Shown in pieces: positions 8,225 to 17,069 of a stretch of DNA of 64,000 nucleotides (position 1 is its first letter; the number at the start of each line of letters is the position of its first letter). A program made the position numbers and the translations under genes. The notes beneath the pieces were generated by a model. That model was given only the letters and a program-made list of their open reading frames with translations. It was not told the origin of the DNA and searched no databases. Origin of the DNA: Flavobacteriales bacterium UBA6051 (GTDB taxonomy: Bacteria > Bacteroidota > Bacteroidia > Flavobacteriales_D > Crocinitomicaceae); NCBI GenBank assembly GCA_002427735.1, contig DIYP01000006.1, forward strand, positions 62,001-126,000, in the 5' to 3' direction.

Positions 8225-11083
8225 TTATGCCATTTCCATGTACTCTTCAACACTTGGACATGTGCATACAAGGTTTCTATCACCATAAGCGTTATCTACG
8301 CGGCGAACGGGAACCCAGTATTTCCATTCTTTCAGATAGTTTACCGGATAAGCGGCTTCTTGAGCTGAATAAGGATAATCCCATTTTTTATTGATAATGC
8401 AATCTGCTGTATGCGGAGCATTCTTTAGAAGATTATTGTCTTTGTCCGCTTGTCCATTTTCGATAGCAGCGATCTCTTTTCTAATCGTGATCATTGCTTC
8501 AATGAAACGGTCTAGTTCCTCCTTGTCTTCACTTTCTGTTGGCTCAACCATTAATGTTCCTGCCACTGGGAAAGAAACGGTAGGTGCATGAAATCCATAG
8601 TCAATAAGACGCTTAGCTATGTCAGCAACTTCCACATTGGCTGTTTTCTTGAAGTCTCGACAGTCAAGAATCATTTCATGCGCAACAGTTCCATTTTCGC
8701 CTGAGTAGAGTATTCCGTAATGTCCTTTCAGCGATGATGCAATGTAATTAGCATTTAGAATTGCCGCTTCTGTTGATTCTCGAAGCCCTGTTTTACCTAA
8801 CATTTTGATATATCCGTAGGAAATCAGCAAAATTAAAGCGCTTCCGTAAGGTGCCGAAGAAATTGCGTTAATGGCTTTGTCGCCACCAGCTTTGATCAGA
8901 CGAGATCCAGGTAAGAAAGGAACAAGGTGTTTAGCTACACCAATTGGTCCCATTCCTGGTCCACCTCCTCCATGAGGGATGGCAAACGTTTTGTGAAGGT
9001 TCAAGTGACAAACATCCGCCCCAATATTTCCAGGGTTGGTTAATCCTACTTGAGCATTCATATTCGCTCCATCCATATATACCTGTCCGCCATTTTCATG
9101 AATTATGGAAGTAATCTCTTTAATTCCTTCTTCGTAAACACCGTGCGTTGATGGATAAGTTACCATCAAACCTCCTAATCGATCACGAAGTTCTGTTGAC
9201 TTCTCACGTAACTCATCAATATTGATGTTTCCGTTTTCATCACAACCAGTAACAACTACTTCAAAACCTGCCATGACTGCTGATGCTGGATTTGTTCCGT
9301 GAGCGGATGAAGGAATGATCATTACTTTTCTGTCAAAGTCTCCATTTGCCTCATGATAAGCCTTAATCACCATCAATCCTGCATATTCTCCCTGAGCACC
9401 AGAGTTAGGCTGCAAGGACATTCCTGCAAAACCAGTGCATTCACAAAGATCAGCCTCCAATGCTCTGAACATTTCATGATAACCCTGCGCTTGCTCAACT
9501 GGTGCAAATGGGTGCATGTTAGCGAATTGAGGATTCGTAATTGCCATGAGCTCTGAAGCCGCATTTAACTTCATTGTACATGATCCGAGTGGAATCATAC
9601 TGTGCACCAATGAAAGATCTTTATTCTCAAGACGCTTGAGGTAGCGCATCATCTTTGATTCTGAGTGGTAGCTATTAAACGTTGGATGCGTAAAAATATC
9701 ATCCGTTCTCAGGAGCTCATCAGAAAGAGATGAGGCTAAATCATTAGAAACTTCCGCAGCTGATTTTCCATGAACTTCGGCGAAAACTGATAAAATGTTC
9801 GCTACGTCTTGATCCGTGTGAGGCTCACCGAAATTGATAGTTACCTCTTGGTCATTCAAATAGTTGAAGTTCATCCCATTCTTTTCTGCTGTTGTTTTCA
9901 ATGCCTCTGCATTAATGTTCTTCACATAGACAGTATCAAAAAATGGTTGATCACTTACCGTAATATCCATTGCTTTTAGACCATTTGCAAGTTTAGTTGC
10001 TAAGGAATGTACGTGAGATGCAATCTTATGCATTCCGTCAGGTCCATGATAAACAACATACATGCTTGCCATTACTGCCAAGAGTGCCTGAGCAGTACAG
10101 ATATTTGAAGTCGCCTTTCCACGCTTAATGTGTTGTTCGCGTGTCTGAAGCGCCATACGAAGGGCCGTATTTTCGTCAGCATCTACTGAAACACCGATAA
10201 TACGTCCAGGAATGTTTCGTTTGTATGTCTCTTTTGCGGCAAAATAAGCGGCATGTGGTCCACCATATCCCATAGGTACACCAAATCGTTGCGTTGTTCC
10301 AAAAACAACATCAGCGCCCATAGATCCAGGTGATTTAAGCAGCACTAACGAGAGAATATCAGCGGCCACAGCTACTTTAAGCCCCGCCGCATTCATCTTC
10401 TGAATGAATGATTCAATGTTGTTTACTCGACCGTAAATATCAGGGTACTGTACCATCGATCCGAAATAGTCCTCTGTAGGAGTGAACTCATTTGGATTTC
10501 CAATAGTTAATTCAATTCCTAGATTGTTTGCCTTTCCTTCCACTACGTCGATGGTCTGTGGAAACATGTTTTCAGAAATGAAAAATTTTGTTTTTCCAGC
10601 TTTCACCTCTTGACGAGATCTAGAGTTAAAGAACATGAGCATTGCTTCAGCTGCCGCAGTCCCTTCATCAAGTAAAGATGCATTGGCAAGTTCCATACCT
10701 GTGAGATCTGAAACCATCGTTTGAAAGTTCAATAATGCCTCTAATCGTCCTTGGGAAATTTCTGCTTGGTAAGGAGTGTATGCCGTGTACCAACCGGGGT
10801 TTTCCAGAATATTTCGAAGAATAACCGAAGGAACAATTGTTTCATTATAACCGAGTCCAATGAATGATTTGTTCAGCGTATTTTTTTGCCCTAAACCATT
10901 TACATGATCAAGGTACTCCTGTTCGCTCATAGCTTCGCTTACCGCCAATTCATTATCGAGGCGAATATGCGGGGGAATTGTTTTGTCAATTAGTTCGTCA
11001 ATCGAATTAATACCGATTTTATTCAACATGGCTGACTTTTCATCAGCATTCGGTCCAATGTGTCTGTTTGAAAATTTTGTCAT
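8225..11083 (-). CDS. gcvP: Glycine dehydrogenase (decarboxylating), P-protein
   Basis: Full-length, 952-residue homodimeric-type P-protein of the glycine cleavage system. It decarboxylates glycine with PLP and passes the aminomethyl group to the lipoyl arm of GcvH. N-terminal half begins FSNRHIGPNADEK and contains the YTPYQAEISQGRLEALLNFQ segment; the C-terminal half holds the PLP lysine in NLHKTF (K698) followed by the glycine-rich IPHGGGGPGMGP loop. Fusion of both halves in one chain is the usual bacterial long form, unlike split GcvPA/GcvPB. No other gcv genes are adjacent, so it is a stand-alone transcription unit with its own terminator. A GATATTTG sequence close to the TAnnTTTG box lies about 30 nt before the ATG. 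Confidence 0.98.
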   Translation of the reverse strand: MTKFSNRHIGPNADEKSAMLNKIGINSIDELIDKTIPPHIRLDNELAVSEAMSEQEYLDHVNGLGQKNTLNKSFIGLGYNETIVPSVILRNILENPGWYTAYTPYQAEISQGRLEALLNFQTMVSDLTGMELANASLLDEGTAAAEAMLMFFNSRSRQEVKAGKTKFFISENMFPQTIDVVEGKANNLGIELTIGNPNEFTPTEDYFGSMVQYPDIYGRVNNIESFIQKMNAAGLKVAVAADILSLVLLKSPGSMGADVVFGTTQRFGVPMGYGGPHAAYFAAKETYKRNIPGRIIGVSVDADENTALRMALQTREQHIKRGKATSNICTAQALLAVMASMYVVYHGPDGMHKIASHVHSLATKLANGLKAMDITVSDQPFFDTVYVKNINAEALKTTAEKNGMNFNYLNDQEVTINFGEPHTDQDVANILSVFAEVHGKSAAEVSNDLASSLSDELLRTDDIFTHPTFNSYHSESKMMRYLKRLENKDLSLVHSMIPLGSCTMKLNAASELMAITNPQFANMHPFAPVEQAQGYHEMFRALEADLCECTGFAGMSLQPNSGAQGEYAGLMVIKAYHEANGDFDRKVMIIPSSAHGTNPASAVMAGFEVVVTGCDENGNINIDELREKSTELRDRLGGLMVTYPSTHGVYEEGIKEITSIIHENGGQVYMDGANMNAQVGLTNPGNIGADVCHLNLHKTFAIPHGGGGPGMGPIGVAKHLVPFLPGSRLIKAGGDKAINAISSAPYGSALILLISYGYIKMLGKTGLRESTEAAILNANYIASSLKGHYGILYSGENGTVAHEMILDCRDFKKTANVEVADIAKRLIDYGFHAPTVSFPVAGTLMVEPTESEDKEELDRFIEAMITIRKEIAAIENGQADKDNNLLKNAPHTADCIINKKWDYPYSAQEAAYPVNYLKEWKYWVPVRRVDNAYGDRNLVCTCPSVEEYMEMA

Positions 11084-11173
11084 ATTACCTCTTGTTTTCG
11101 TCTCTGCAAATATCTTGTTCTTTGCATCAATGTGTAAAACTTACTCTATTCGAAATCAATGATTCGTGGACTT

Positions 11174-12175
11174 CTACCTATACTTGTGTTTGCGCCCGTA
11201 TCTGCGCCCGCGCCTGTGGTGTTTTCTGCGAGAATGACGCCTGTGATCACTTAAGCTTCCACCTTTGTTATTGATGTATCGGCGCTTGCCGAAATCTTCT
11301 CTGTCATTGTTGTACGGAAATGCCAATCCCAGGTAAATCTCATTGGAAGCTCCCTTCACACGAGAAAGGGAACCAATATCATAGTTGAACGCATACCCAA
11401 CTCGAGCCATGTTTGTAATTAACACATCAAATCCTGCAATGAGCGAGTTTTCTGATCGGTATCCAACATTAATGCTAAAGCGATTAATGAATGTGTTACG
11501 TAATAACAAGTCGGCCTGGAATGGCATGTTTATACCTCCCTTTAGCTGAATATGAGGATTGAACGTATATCGCTTGTTACCTAAGTACCATCCAGTTGAA
11601 ACATAATAATGCCAACGCGGAGGTTGGAAACCAGGTTCTACGTCCGAATTGGTTGTTTGAAACAATCGAGGAATGCTACCTCCAATGTAGAACTTCGGAG
11701 AGTTGTAAAATACTCCGAAACTACCATTGAAAAATACTTTTGCATAGCTCTGAGCAAAAGCAGGATCATTGGCTTGTGTCGTCTGTGTTCCAGCAAGGTG
11801 GCTTACCATATTGTCAATTCCAAGCCCTAACCCAAAGGCAAGCGTGCGCTTATCATCAAACCCTAATCGATACGCATACTGCCCTGCAAATGATGTGGTT
11901 TGGTTTACACCTATTCTGTCATATGACATCGTAAGACCGGCAGCCATACTTTGGTTAAACTCATATTGGCCATTGAATGCGGCAGAGGTCGGTGCACCAT
12001 CTACACCGAACCATTGATTTCTGAAAATAAGATCGATCATCATGCTTCCATCATGAGCAATGGCAGCAGGATTATTTACTCCTTGCGCAAAGTTAATTTG
12101 CGAAAAACGCATGGTATTTTGCCCAAATGCAAAAGTTGATAGAATGACCAGAGCTATACCGAGCGATTTTTTCAT
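11174..12175 (-). CDS. PorP/SprF family type IX secretion outer membrane protein with Arg/His tail
   Basis: A 333-residue protein with a signal peptide (cleavage near FAFGQ, residue 19) and the family opening of conserved QINFAQGVNNPAAIA, followed by alternating strands of an outer membrane barrel (FGLGLGIDNM, INVGYRSE and similar). PorP/SprF proteins are encoded beside T9SS cargo with type B sorting domains, and are thought to help anchor or export the partner. That is the arrangement here: the start codon overlaps the stop of the upstream type B cargo gene by one base (TGATG). Unusual is the last 22 residues, almost entirely Arg, His, Lys, Gly and Tyr (about RRHSRRKHHRRGRRYGRKH), which no barrel strand would need. 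Confidence 0.92.
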   Translation of the reverse strand: MKKSLGIALVILSTFAFGQNTMRFSQINFAQGVNNPAAIAHDGSMMIDLIFRNQWFGVDGAPTSAAFNGQYEFNQSMAAGLTMSYDRIGVNQTTSFAGQYAYRLGFDDKRTLAFGLGLGIDNMVSHLAGTQTTQANDPAFAQSYAKVFFNGSFGVFYNSPKFYIGGSIPRLFQTTNSDVEPGFQPPRWHYYVSTGWYLGNKRYTFNPHIQLKGGINMPFQADLLLRNTFINRFSINVGYRSENSLIAGFDVLITNMARVGYAFNYDIGSLSRVKGASNEIYLGLAFPYNNDREDFGKRRYINNKGGSLSDHRRHSRRKHHRRGRRYGRKHKYR

Positions 12176-13398
12176 CAGCGTTTCAATGTTAAGTATCCTT
12201 TGAATGAGACATCATCAACTGTGATGTGATAAAAATAAGTGCCCTCTGGAAGACCTTGATTCCCTGTACAGAAAGCCGTTTGGCAGGTGCCATCCCAGTT
12301 GTTTTCATAGCGGTCGCTTTCAAAAACCAAATCTCCCCATCTATTCCACACTTTAATACTTCCATCCAGATAGTTCAGTTGTGGAACGACAAAAAACTCA
12401 TTGAGTGGATCTCCATTTGGAGAGAAACCATTTGGAATGGATAAGTCAACAACTACAATTTGTACACTGTCTTTTACAATACAACCGCTACTGTGAGTAG
12501 CTTCCATAAATAATGTGAAAGTGCTATCTGCTGTAACCGTTACAGATGCGCCATTCGGGTTGTCAATTTGTTCAGTTGGATACCAGTTAAAAGACACAAA
12601 TCCTGAAGTAGGAGCAAAAAATGTGTAGGTCTCATTAACCCCGAGAAAGACAGTGTCTTCTAATTCATAGTTCAATGGTTGAACCGGGTCCACATCAATT
12701 GCCAATGTTTGTGTACACGAACCGTTCGTAATATCTACTGTGTAATTTGTTGTCACTGTTGGGGCTACTACAATTGAGTTACCAACTTCATTTGTTGACC
12801 ACAAGTAGCTCGTTCCTCCAGACGCAGTTAGCAATGCTGTTGAGCCAAAACATCCAGAAGCTGCTGTAGAAGTGAGGTCAAAGGTCAATTCTGTAAGCGA
12901 AATCACTTGATGCCCCGCACAACCATTATTGTCAACAACTGTAACGGCATATGCACCAGGTCCTGAAACTGAAAGTGTGGGTCCTGTATTTCCTCCGCCC
13001 CAGTCATAAGTTGCGTAAGGATTGGCAAGACTTAAAGTTGTTCCTCCTGTGCCAGGACAGATTGGATTTCCTTCTGAAGATATTATTGTCGGTGTCGGAT
13101 TTGGATTGATGGTTACTTGAATAGTGTCGCGCGAAATACATCCCATTCCATCTAGTGCGGCAACAACATATTGACCAGAAAACTGAGGAGTAATCGTTTG
13201 TCCAATTAGTGACTCAGGCCCTGTCCATCCATAATCAACAAAACCATTGGAAGCTGAGATGGTTTGAGGAGCATCTGCGCACATTTCAATTGTTGCTCCT
13301 TCTACAATTACAACATCGACAGTGCATTGTATTTGAGCAATAGCCGGGAAACTAAAGAGGATTCCTAGAAGAACAGCTATGTTTTGTAAAACTCTCAA
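12175..13398 (-). CDS. T9SS type B sorting domain protein with Ig-like modules
   Basis: About 407 residues: signal peptide (ends near FPAIAQ), several Ig-like modules that each carry a Cys and a Y-x-W strand (YDWGGG, YLWSTNE, FNWYP), then the type B C-terminal domain (gliding-motility-associated CHU_C type) beginning IPNGFSPNGDPLNEFF and ending with the VWNRWGDLVFES, WDG and GTYFYHI motifs. The domain directs export across the outer membrane by T9SS. A longer frame starts at TTG 13419, but a -7 promoter box overlaps that codon, so the TTG at 13398 (product start MRVLQNIAVLLG) is preferred. It is coupled to the PorP/SprF gene downstream, its likely surface partner. Function of the modules is unknown; adhesion is a guess. 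Confidence 0.9.
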   Translation of the reverse strand: MRVLQNIAVLLGILFSFPAIAQIQCTVDVVIVEGATIEMCADAPQTISASNGFVDYGWTGPESLIGQTITPQFSGQYVVAALDGMGCISRDTIQVTINPNPTPTIISSEGNPICPGTGGTTLSLANPYATYDWGGGNTGPTLSVSGPGAYAVTVVDNNGCAGHQVISLTELTFDLTSTAASGCFGSTALLTASGGTSYLWSTNEVGNSIVVAPTVTTNYTVDITNGSCTQTLAIDVDPVQPLNYELEDTVFLGVNETYTFFAPTSGFVSFNWYPTEQIDNPNGASVTVTADSTFTLFMEATHSSGCIVKDSVQIVVVDLSIPNGFSPNGDPLNEFFVVPQLNYLDGSIKVWNRWGDLVFESDRYENNWDGTCQTAFCTGNQGLPEGTYFYHITVDDVSFKGYLTLKR

Positions 13399-13416
13399 CA
13401 GTATAACATTAGTGTG

Positions 13417-13447
13417 CAAAAATACGGTTCATTGCTACGTCTCGCAA
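13417..13447 (-). promoter_or_regulatory. Bacteroidota-type promoter for the cargo-PorP pair
   Basis: On the minus strand a TTG at 13447-13445 is followed after 20 nt by TATTTTTG (13424-13417), an exact TAnnTTTG box. The predicted transcript begins near 13412, downstream of the TTG at 13419, which excludes that codon as start. Confidence 0.6.
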
Positions 13448-13487
13448 GCGTTCAGTGTTATTTTCTTCACAAAGCTTTCTAAAGCTG

Positions 13488-14906
13488 TTATTCCACGTAG
13501 CTCAACTTTAACATGTTTGAGTTACCATGGGCTTCAATTGGCATTGAGGCAATGTTGATTACAAGGTCTCCTTCTTGCACTAACCCTTGTTTCTTCAGTA
13601 GGTATTTAATATCTGCAATGGTGTGATCCGTACTAACTGTCTTATCGTAATAAAAACCACTCACTCCCCAGATCAAGCTCAATTGAGTTAAGATCTTTTT
13701 ATTGCTCGTAAAAACAAAGATGTTTGCTTTCGGTCGTTGAGAGGCAATTTTATATGCCGTATACCCAGAGAATGACATGGTTAAAATAGCATCGGCATCT
13801 ACACGTCGAGATAAGCGACAGGCATTGAAGCAGATGGAATCAGTTATAAAGCGCGTATGGTTTTTTTCAGGTACTTCTTCTTTGTTATAGATCCCGTCGA
13901 ATGATTCAATCTCCTTGACAATATTCGCCATACTGCGGATCACTTCTACTGGATATTTTCCAACAGATGTTTCACCTGATAGCATCACGGCATCAGCACC
14001 ATCGAGCACTGCATTCGCAACATCATTTACTTCAGCACGTGTAGGTGAGCTAGAATTGATCATGCTTTCCATCATTTGTGTTGCAACGATGACCGGTTTC
14101 GCATTCATGCGTGATTTACTGATGAGCATCTTTTGAATCAAAGGAACATTTTGATAAGGAATCTCCACGCCCAAATCTCCTCTTGCGACCATTAATGCAT
14201 CGCTTTCTTTTACGATTTCATCAATTTCATCGATGGCTTCAGGCTTTTCGATTTTAGCAATCACCTTTGCTTTCGCTAGCTTGGATGAAATAATATGTTT
14301 AAGCTCAATGATATCTCTAGCAGATCTAACAAAAGAAAGTCCAATCCAATCAACATTGTGTGATAGTGCAAACTCAAGATCGATTAAGTCTTTTTCTGTT
14401 AAGCAAGGAAGAGATATAGCGGTATTCGGAAGGTTCACTCCTTTGTGTGATGAAAGTTTCCCGCCGTAAATTACTGTTGCTTCTATTTGGTCTTTTCCAT
14501 TTGTTTTGACAACATCTAGCGCAAGTTTGCCGTCATCCAGAAGAATCCGTTCTCCTGGCATAATGTCTTTTGGAAGCTGTTTATAATTGATGGAAAAGGC
14601 ATTGGCCGTACCGACCATTTCTTTGGTGTGAATTTTTACCAAACTTCCTTCAATCAAATCAGCATGATTATCCTTAATTTCTCCTGTTCTGATTTTTGGC
14701 CCCTGCAAGTCGGCCAGAATTGCCACATTGAGCCCCGTTTCCTCATTCAACGATCGGATCATTTCAATGGTTTTTTCATGATCTTCATGCTTCCCGTGAG
14801 AAAAGTTTAATCGGCAAACATTTACCCCTTCCTCAAAAAGTTGTTTTAGGACAGCTCTTTCGCTGGTTGAAGGGCCCATTGTTGCTACTATCTTCGTTTT
14901 TTTCAT
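13488..14906 (-). CDS. pyk: Pyruvate kinase
   Basis: A 472-residue pyruvate kinase, making ATP and pyruvate from phosphoenolpyruvate in the last step of glycolysis. Visible are the N-terminal KTKIVATMGPSTS and NFSHGKHEDH segments, ILADLQGPKIRTG of the B-domain entrance, the catalytic KIEKPEAIDEIDEI with the K and E metal ligands, MVARGDLGVEI, and ATQMMESMI followed by SPTRAEVNDVANAVLDG, all intact. The C-terminal allosteric domain is present. It starts one base after the stop of the IPExxxVDY-type gene, so the two form an operon, an arrangement typical of Flavobacteriales. Confidence 0.98.
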   Translation of the reverse strand: MKKTKIVATMGPSTSERAVLKQLFEEGVNVCRLNFSHGKHEDHEKTIEMIRSLNEETGLNVAILADLQGPKIRTGEIKDNHADLIEGSLVKIHTKEMVGTANAFSINYKQLPKDIMPGERILLDDGKLALDVVKTNGKDQIEATVIYGGKLSSHKGVNLPNTAISLPCLTEKDLIDLEFALSHNVDWIGLSFVRSARDIIELKHIISSKLAKAKVIAKIEKPEAIDEIDEIVKESDALMVARGDLGVEIPYQNVPLIQKMLISKSRMNAKPVIVATQMMESMINSSSPTRAEVNDVANAVLDGADAVMLSGETSVGKYPVEVIRSMANIVKEIESFDGIYNKEEVPEKNHTRFITDSICFNACRLSRRVDADAILTMSFSGYTAYKIASQRPKANIFVFTSNKKILTQLSLIWGVSGFYYDKTVSTDHTIADIKYLLKKQGLVQEGDLVINIASMPIEAHGNSNMLKLSYVE

Positions 14907-14907
14907 G

Positions 14908-15336
14908 TCAATTAAATACTAAATTTTCTGCCGAGGGTATTTCTTCCGGGTCAAAATCATACGCCGCAAGAACGCTCGACACGCTTTTCAGATTCGCTAA
15001 TAATTGCGAAACCTCAATAGCGTTATTATCGCACAGGAACAAAAAAAAGTCAATCGTTGGTTTCTCATGGATCAGATATTGTCCCTGGCACTTATTCTTA
15101 ATCATGTAGTAATTAAGACGATTAGTGTCATCTTCGAATTCATACATAGAATGAGATGATCTCACATCCCCTTTTTTATCCGTGATGAGATAATCATCAC
15201 ATTTACACAAGTGCAAACCTAAGCTATTGTTAATGCTCCATGCCAAGCGATAATCACTGTGATGAGAGCAAATACCAACCATGTCAAAATCTAATTCTGG
15301 TTCTAGCGAAAGTATATGCTTCTTGCGTTTTGCCAT
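14908..15336 (-). CDS. IPExxxVDY-type family protein
   Basis: A 142-residue cytosolic protein that matches the Bacteroidota family named for an IPExxxVDY motif and usually encoded just upstream of pyruvate kinase, as here (one base apart). It begins MAKRKKHILSLEPELDFDMVGICS and has the conserved core DYRLAWSINN and YYMIKNK. The naming motif is degenerate: near the C-terminus the sequence reads IPSAENLVF, with I and P kept but E, D and Y replaced. Function is unknown; the constant link with pyk suggests a role in controlling or assembling pyruvate kinase, which is inference only. Confidence 0.8.
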   Translation of the reverse strand: MAKRKKHILSLEPELDFDMVGICSHHSDYRLAWSINNSLGLHLCKCDDYLITDKKGDVRSSHSMYEFEDDTNRLNYYMIKNKCQGQYLIHEKPTIDFFLFLCDNNAIEVSQLLANLKSVSSVLAAYDFDPEEIPSAENLVFN

Positions 15337-15597
15337 GTATATCCGTTATACGAAATTAACCTTTTTACAGCACGGAGCATCATTCCGTTATCCGTGTATG
15401 TGTTTTTCACCTATTGAGTGAAAGGAGTTTATTTTGTTTAAGGTGAGTGGATTAGGTTATTATTTAATGAAAACTGTATTTGCTTTTAACGAAAAAATAA
15501 CAATTTTTTCAATTTAAATTACTGTTTTACAGTAGGTTAAAGTTTTGGCATGTCTTTTGAAAAATTGACCATCATTAACACATAAATTTTATTAATT

Positions 15598-16302
15598 ATG
15601 ATCGCAAAGAAAAATTCGAGGTTTGACCTCGAGCAGAAAAGAATTGTCCTATTTCAGGTAGGACTTCTGGCAGCAGGATCGTTTGTTTTGGCTGCATTTA
15701 CTTACACTTCGGAACTTCCGTCTGAATTTGATAGGAATGTGGTTTCACAAGTAGACATTGACTATCAGCTTATTGAACCCGAGGAACCAAAGATGGATGA
15801 GGTGGTTGTGAAACGACAAGATCAAAATCAGTCACAGGATCAATCTCAGGATAACAATGCCGGGAATTCTCAAGCTATTTCTGAGAATAGTCAATCTACT
15901 CAGAATTCGAGCACTGATGTAAAACCAGGTCTTGATCTTCCTGATGTTGGAGATCCAAATGGGGGATTGGTTGAAATAATTGACGACGAATTAGACCCGT
16001 GGCCAAAGACACCTGCTCGATATGTCGGAGGTTATGCAGAAATGCAGAAACATATTATTGATGTGTTGGAGTTTCCTGAAATTGATCGTCAGATTGGAAC
16101 CCAAGGTAAAGTTTATTTGATTTTCGTGGTGGAACGAGATGGTTCAGTTACCAACGTTGGTATTGAACGAGGTGTCTCTGAAACGATTGATCGCGAAGCA
16201 AAGCGAATTGTTCGCTCATTTCCGAAGTGGATACCGGGAGAAAACGAGTACGGACCAGTCCGCACTCAGGTTAGACTTCCTATCAACTTTGTTGTGAAAT
16301 AG
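15598..16302 (+). CDS. Energy transducer TonB
   Basis: A 234-residue TonB protein that carries proton-motive energy from ExbB/ExbD to outer membrane TonB-dependent receptors. A short cytoplasmic N-terminus and one membrane helix (about residues 17-37) are followed by a flexible linker that is rich in Gln, Asn and Ser (residues 73-107) instead of the usual Pro-Lys repeats, then the C-terminal TonB domain (about 140-234) with GTQGKVYLIFVVERDGSV, IERGVSETIDREAKRI and a final RLPINFVVK. The gene is monocistronic, with no exbB or exbD beside it. The 261 nt before it (15337-15597) are AT-rich and hold no gene; a clear -7 box was not found. Confidence 0.93.
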   Translation: MIAKKNSRFDLEQKRIVLFQVGLLAAGSFVLAAFTYTSELPSEFDRNVVSQVDIDYQLIEPEEPKMDEVVVKRQDQNQSQDQSQDNNAGNSQAISENSQSTQNSSTDVKPGLDLPDVGDPNGGLVEIIDDELDPWPKTPARYVGGYAEMQKHIIDVLEFPEIDRQIGTQGKVYLIFVVERDGSVTNVGIERGVSETIDREAKRIVRSFPKWIPGENEYGPVRTQVRLPINFVVK

Positions 16303-16322
16303 GCGACAGTCGTTTTGATAGC

Positions 16323-16360
16323 AAAGCGGTTGAAGTTTTTTGCTTCAACCGCTTTTCTTT
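16323..16360. terminator. Bidirectional terminator between tonB and a convergent gene
   Basis: Perfect 13-bp stem AAAGCGGTTGAAG / CTTCAACCGCTTT with a 7-nt loop. T-runs on both strands let it serve tonB (plus) and, less certainly because it overlaps the stop codon, the exported protein gene on the minus strand. Confidence 0.85.
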
Positions 16361-17066
16361 AATACTGTCGTTCTTCCTCTTCGGGAAGTCCTTTTTTATA
16401 CTCAATTGAAAATTCAACGGTAGCATCTACCATTCCCTGAAACCAATAACCGGTCATGCCTTTACTCTTAGGCATGTTCTTTTTGTTATCTCCAATTAAC
16501 CAATAACCAGAAGGGACATAGTTAAGTGTACTTGGATGTCCATCGGTTTCGAAGATTTTAATAATTTCTTTGGAGCTGATATCGAACCAAACAAAATACC
16601 CGTGTACTTTACTCATGGCGCCGGGACCTGGAGGTTCTTTCTTGAAATTCTCCAGCATATATACTAAGCCAATACCTGAATGTGATGAGGTATAATTTTG
16701 CAAATGTTCTTGCATTTCTTCCCCGGAGATTTTATACCGATCATCTATGATCCAGTTTTTATCAAGAAAAGTCTCGTAAGCGTTTTTTGTGAATTCTTTG
16801 TCGTTAATGACTTTTTTAATCTTGAGAAGAGAGGCCAGTTTCACGTTGGATATCATATTTTCATATTCAATGTTCCAAGCATGAATATATTCCCACGTTT
16901 TTTCGTCCTTGTCGGCTTTTCTCGGATTACTTAAGCGAAAAAGACTGAAGTCAGCCCCAAACCAAATGATTGTATCATTACCATAAATGGGTGAATCTGC
17001 TTCCGTCTGAGCGATCAAGGACGTGCTAAAAAATAGAAACGCGGAAATTATAATGAGTGCTCTCAT
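16359..17066 (-). CDS. Exported protein of unknown function (paralogue of next gene)
   Basis: A 235-residue protein with a signal peptide ending near SLIAQ (residue 20). I do not recognise the family. It resembles the upstream neighbour (17070-17687) in order of motifs: an early IIWFGADFS strand (VVLLGLDFT in the neighbour), an AWN segment near residue 65, a helical middle, then a core strand-loop GIGLVYMLENFKK / FVWFDISSKEIIKIFE aligned with AVSFVVESFNKLK / VWVTFISLPDNEIIYMR, and a glycine-aromatic end (GYWFQGMVDATVEFS). Three bases separate the two genes, so they are one transcript and probably arose by duplication. Periplasmic or outer membrane location is likely. Confidence 0.78.
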   Translation of the reverse strand: MRALIIISAFLFFSTSLIAQTEADSPIYGNDTIIWFGADFSLFRLSNPRKADKDEKTWEYIHAWNIEYENMISNVKLASLLKIKKVINDKEFTKNAYETFLDKNWIIDDRYKISGEEMQEHLQNYTSSHSGIGLVYMLENFKKEPPGPGAMSKVHGYFVWFDISSKEIIKIFETDGHPSTLNYVPSGYWLIGDNKKNMPKSKGMTGYWFQGMVDATVEFSIEYKKGLPEEEERQY

Positions 17067-17069
17067 GAC

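Noticed and set aside
12175..13398. Defence or toxin system beside the PorP/SprF protein
   Set aside because: The upstream gene is a normal T9SS type B cargo with Ig-like modules; no toxin or immunity domain was recognised.
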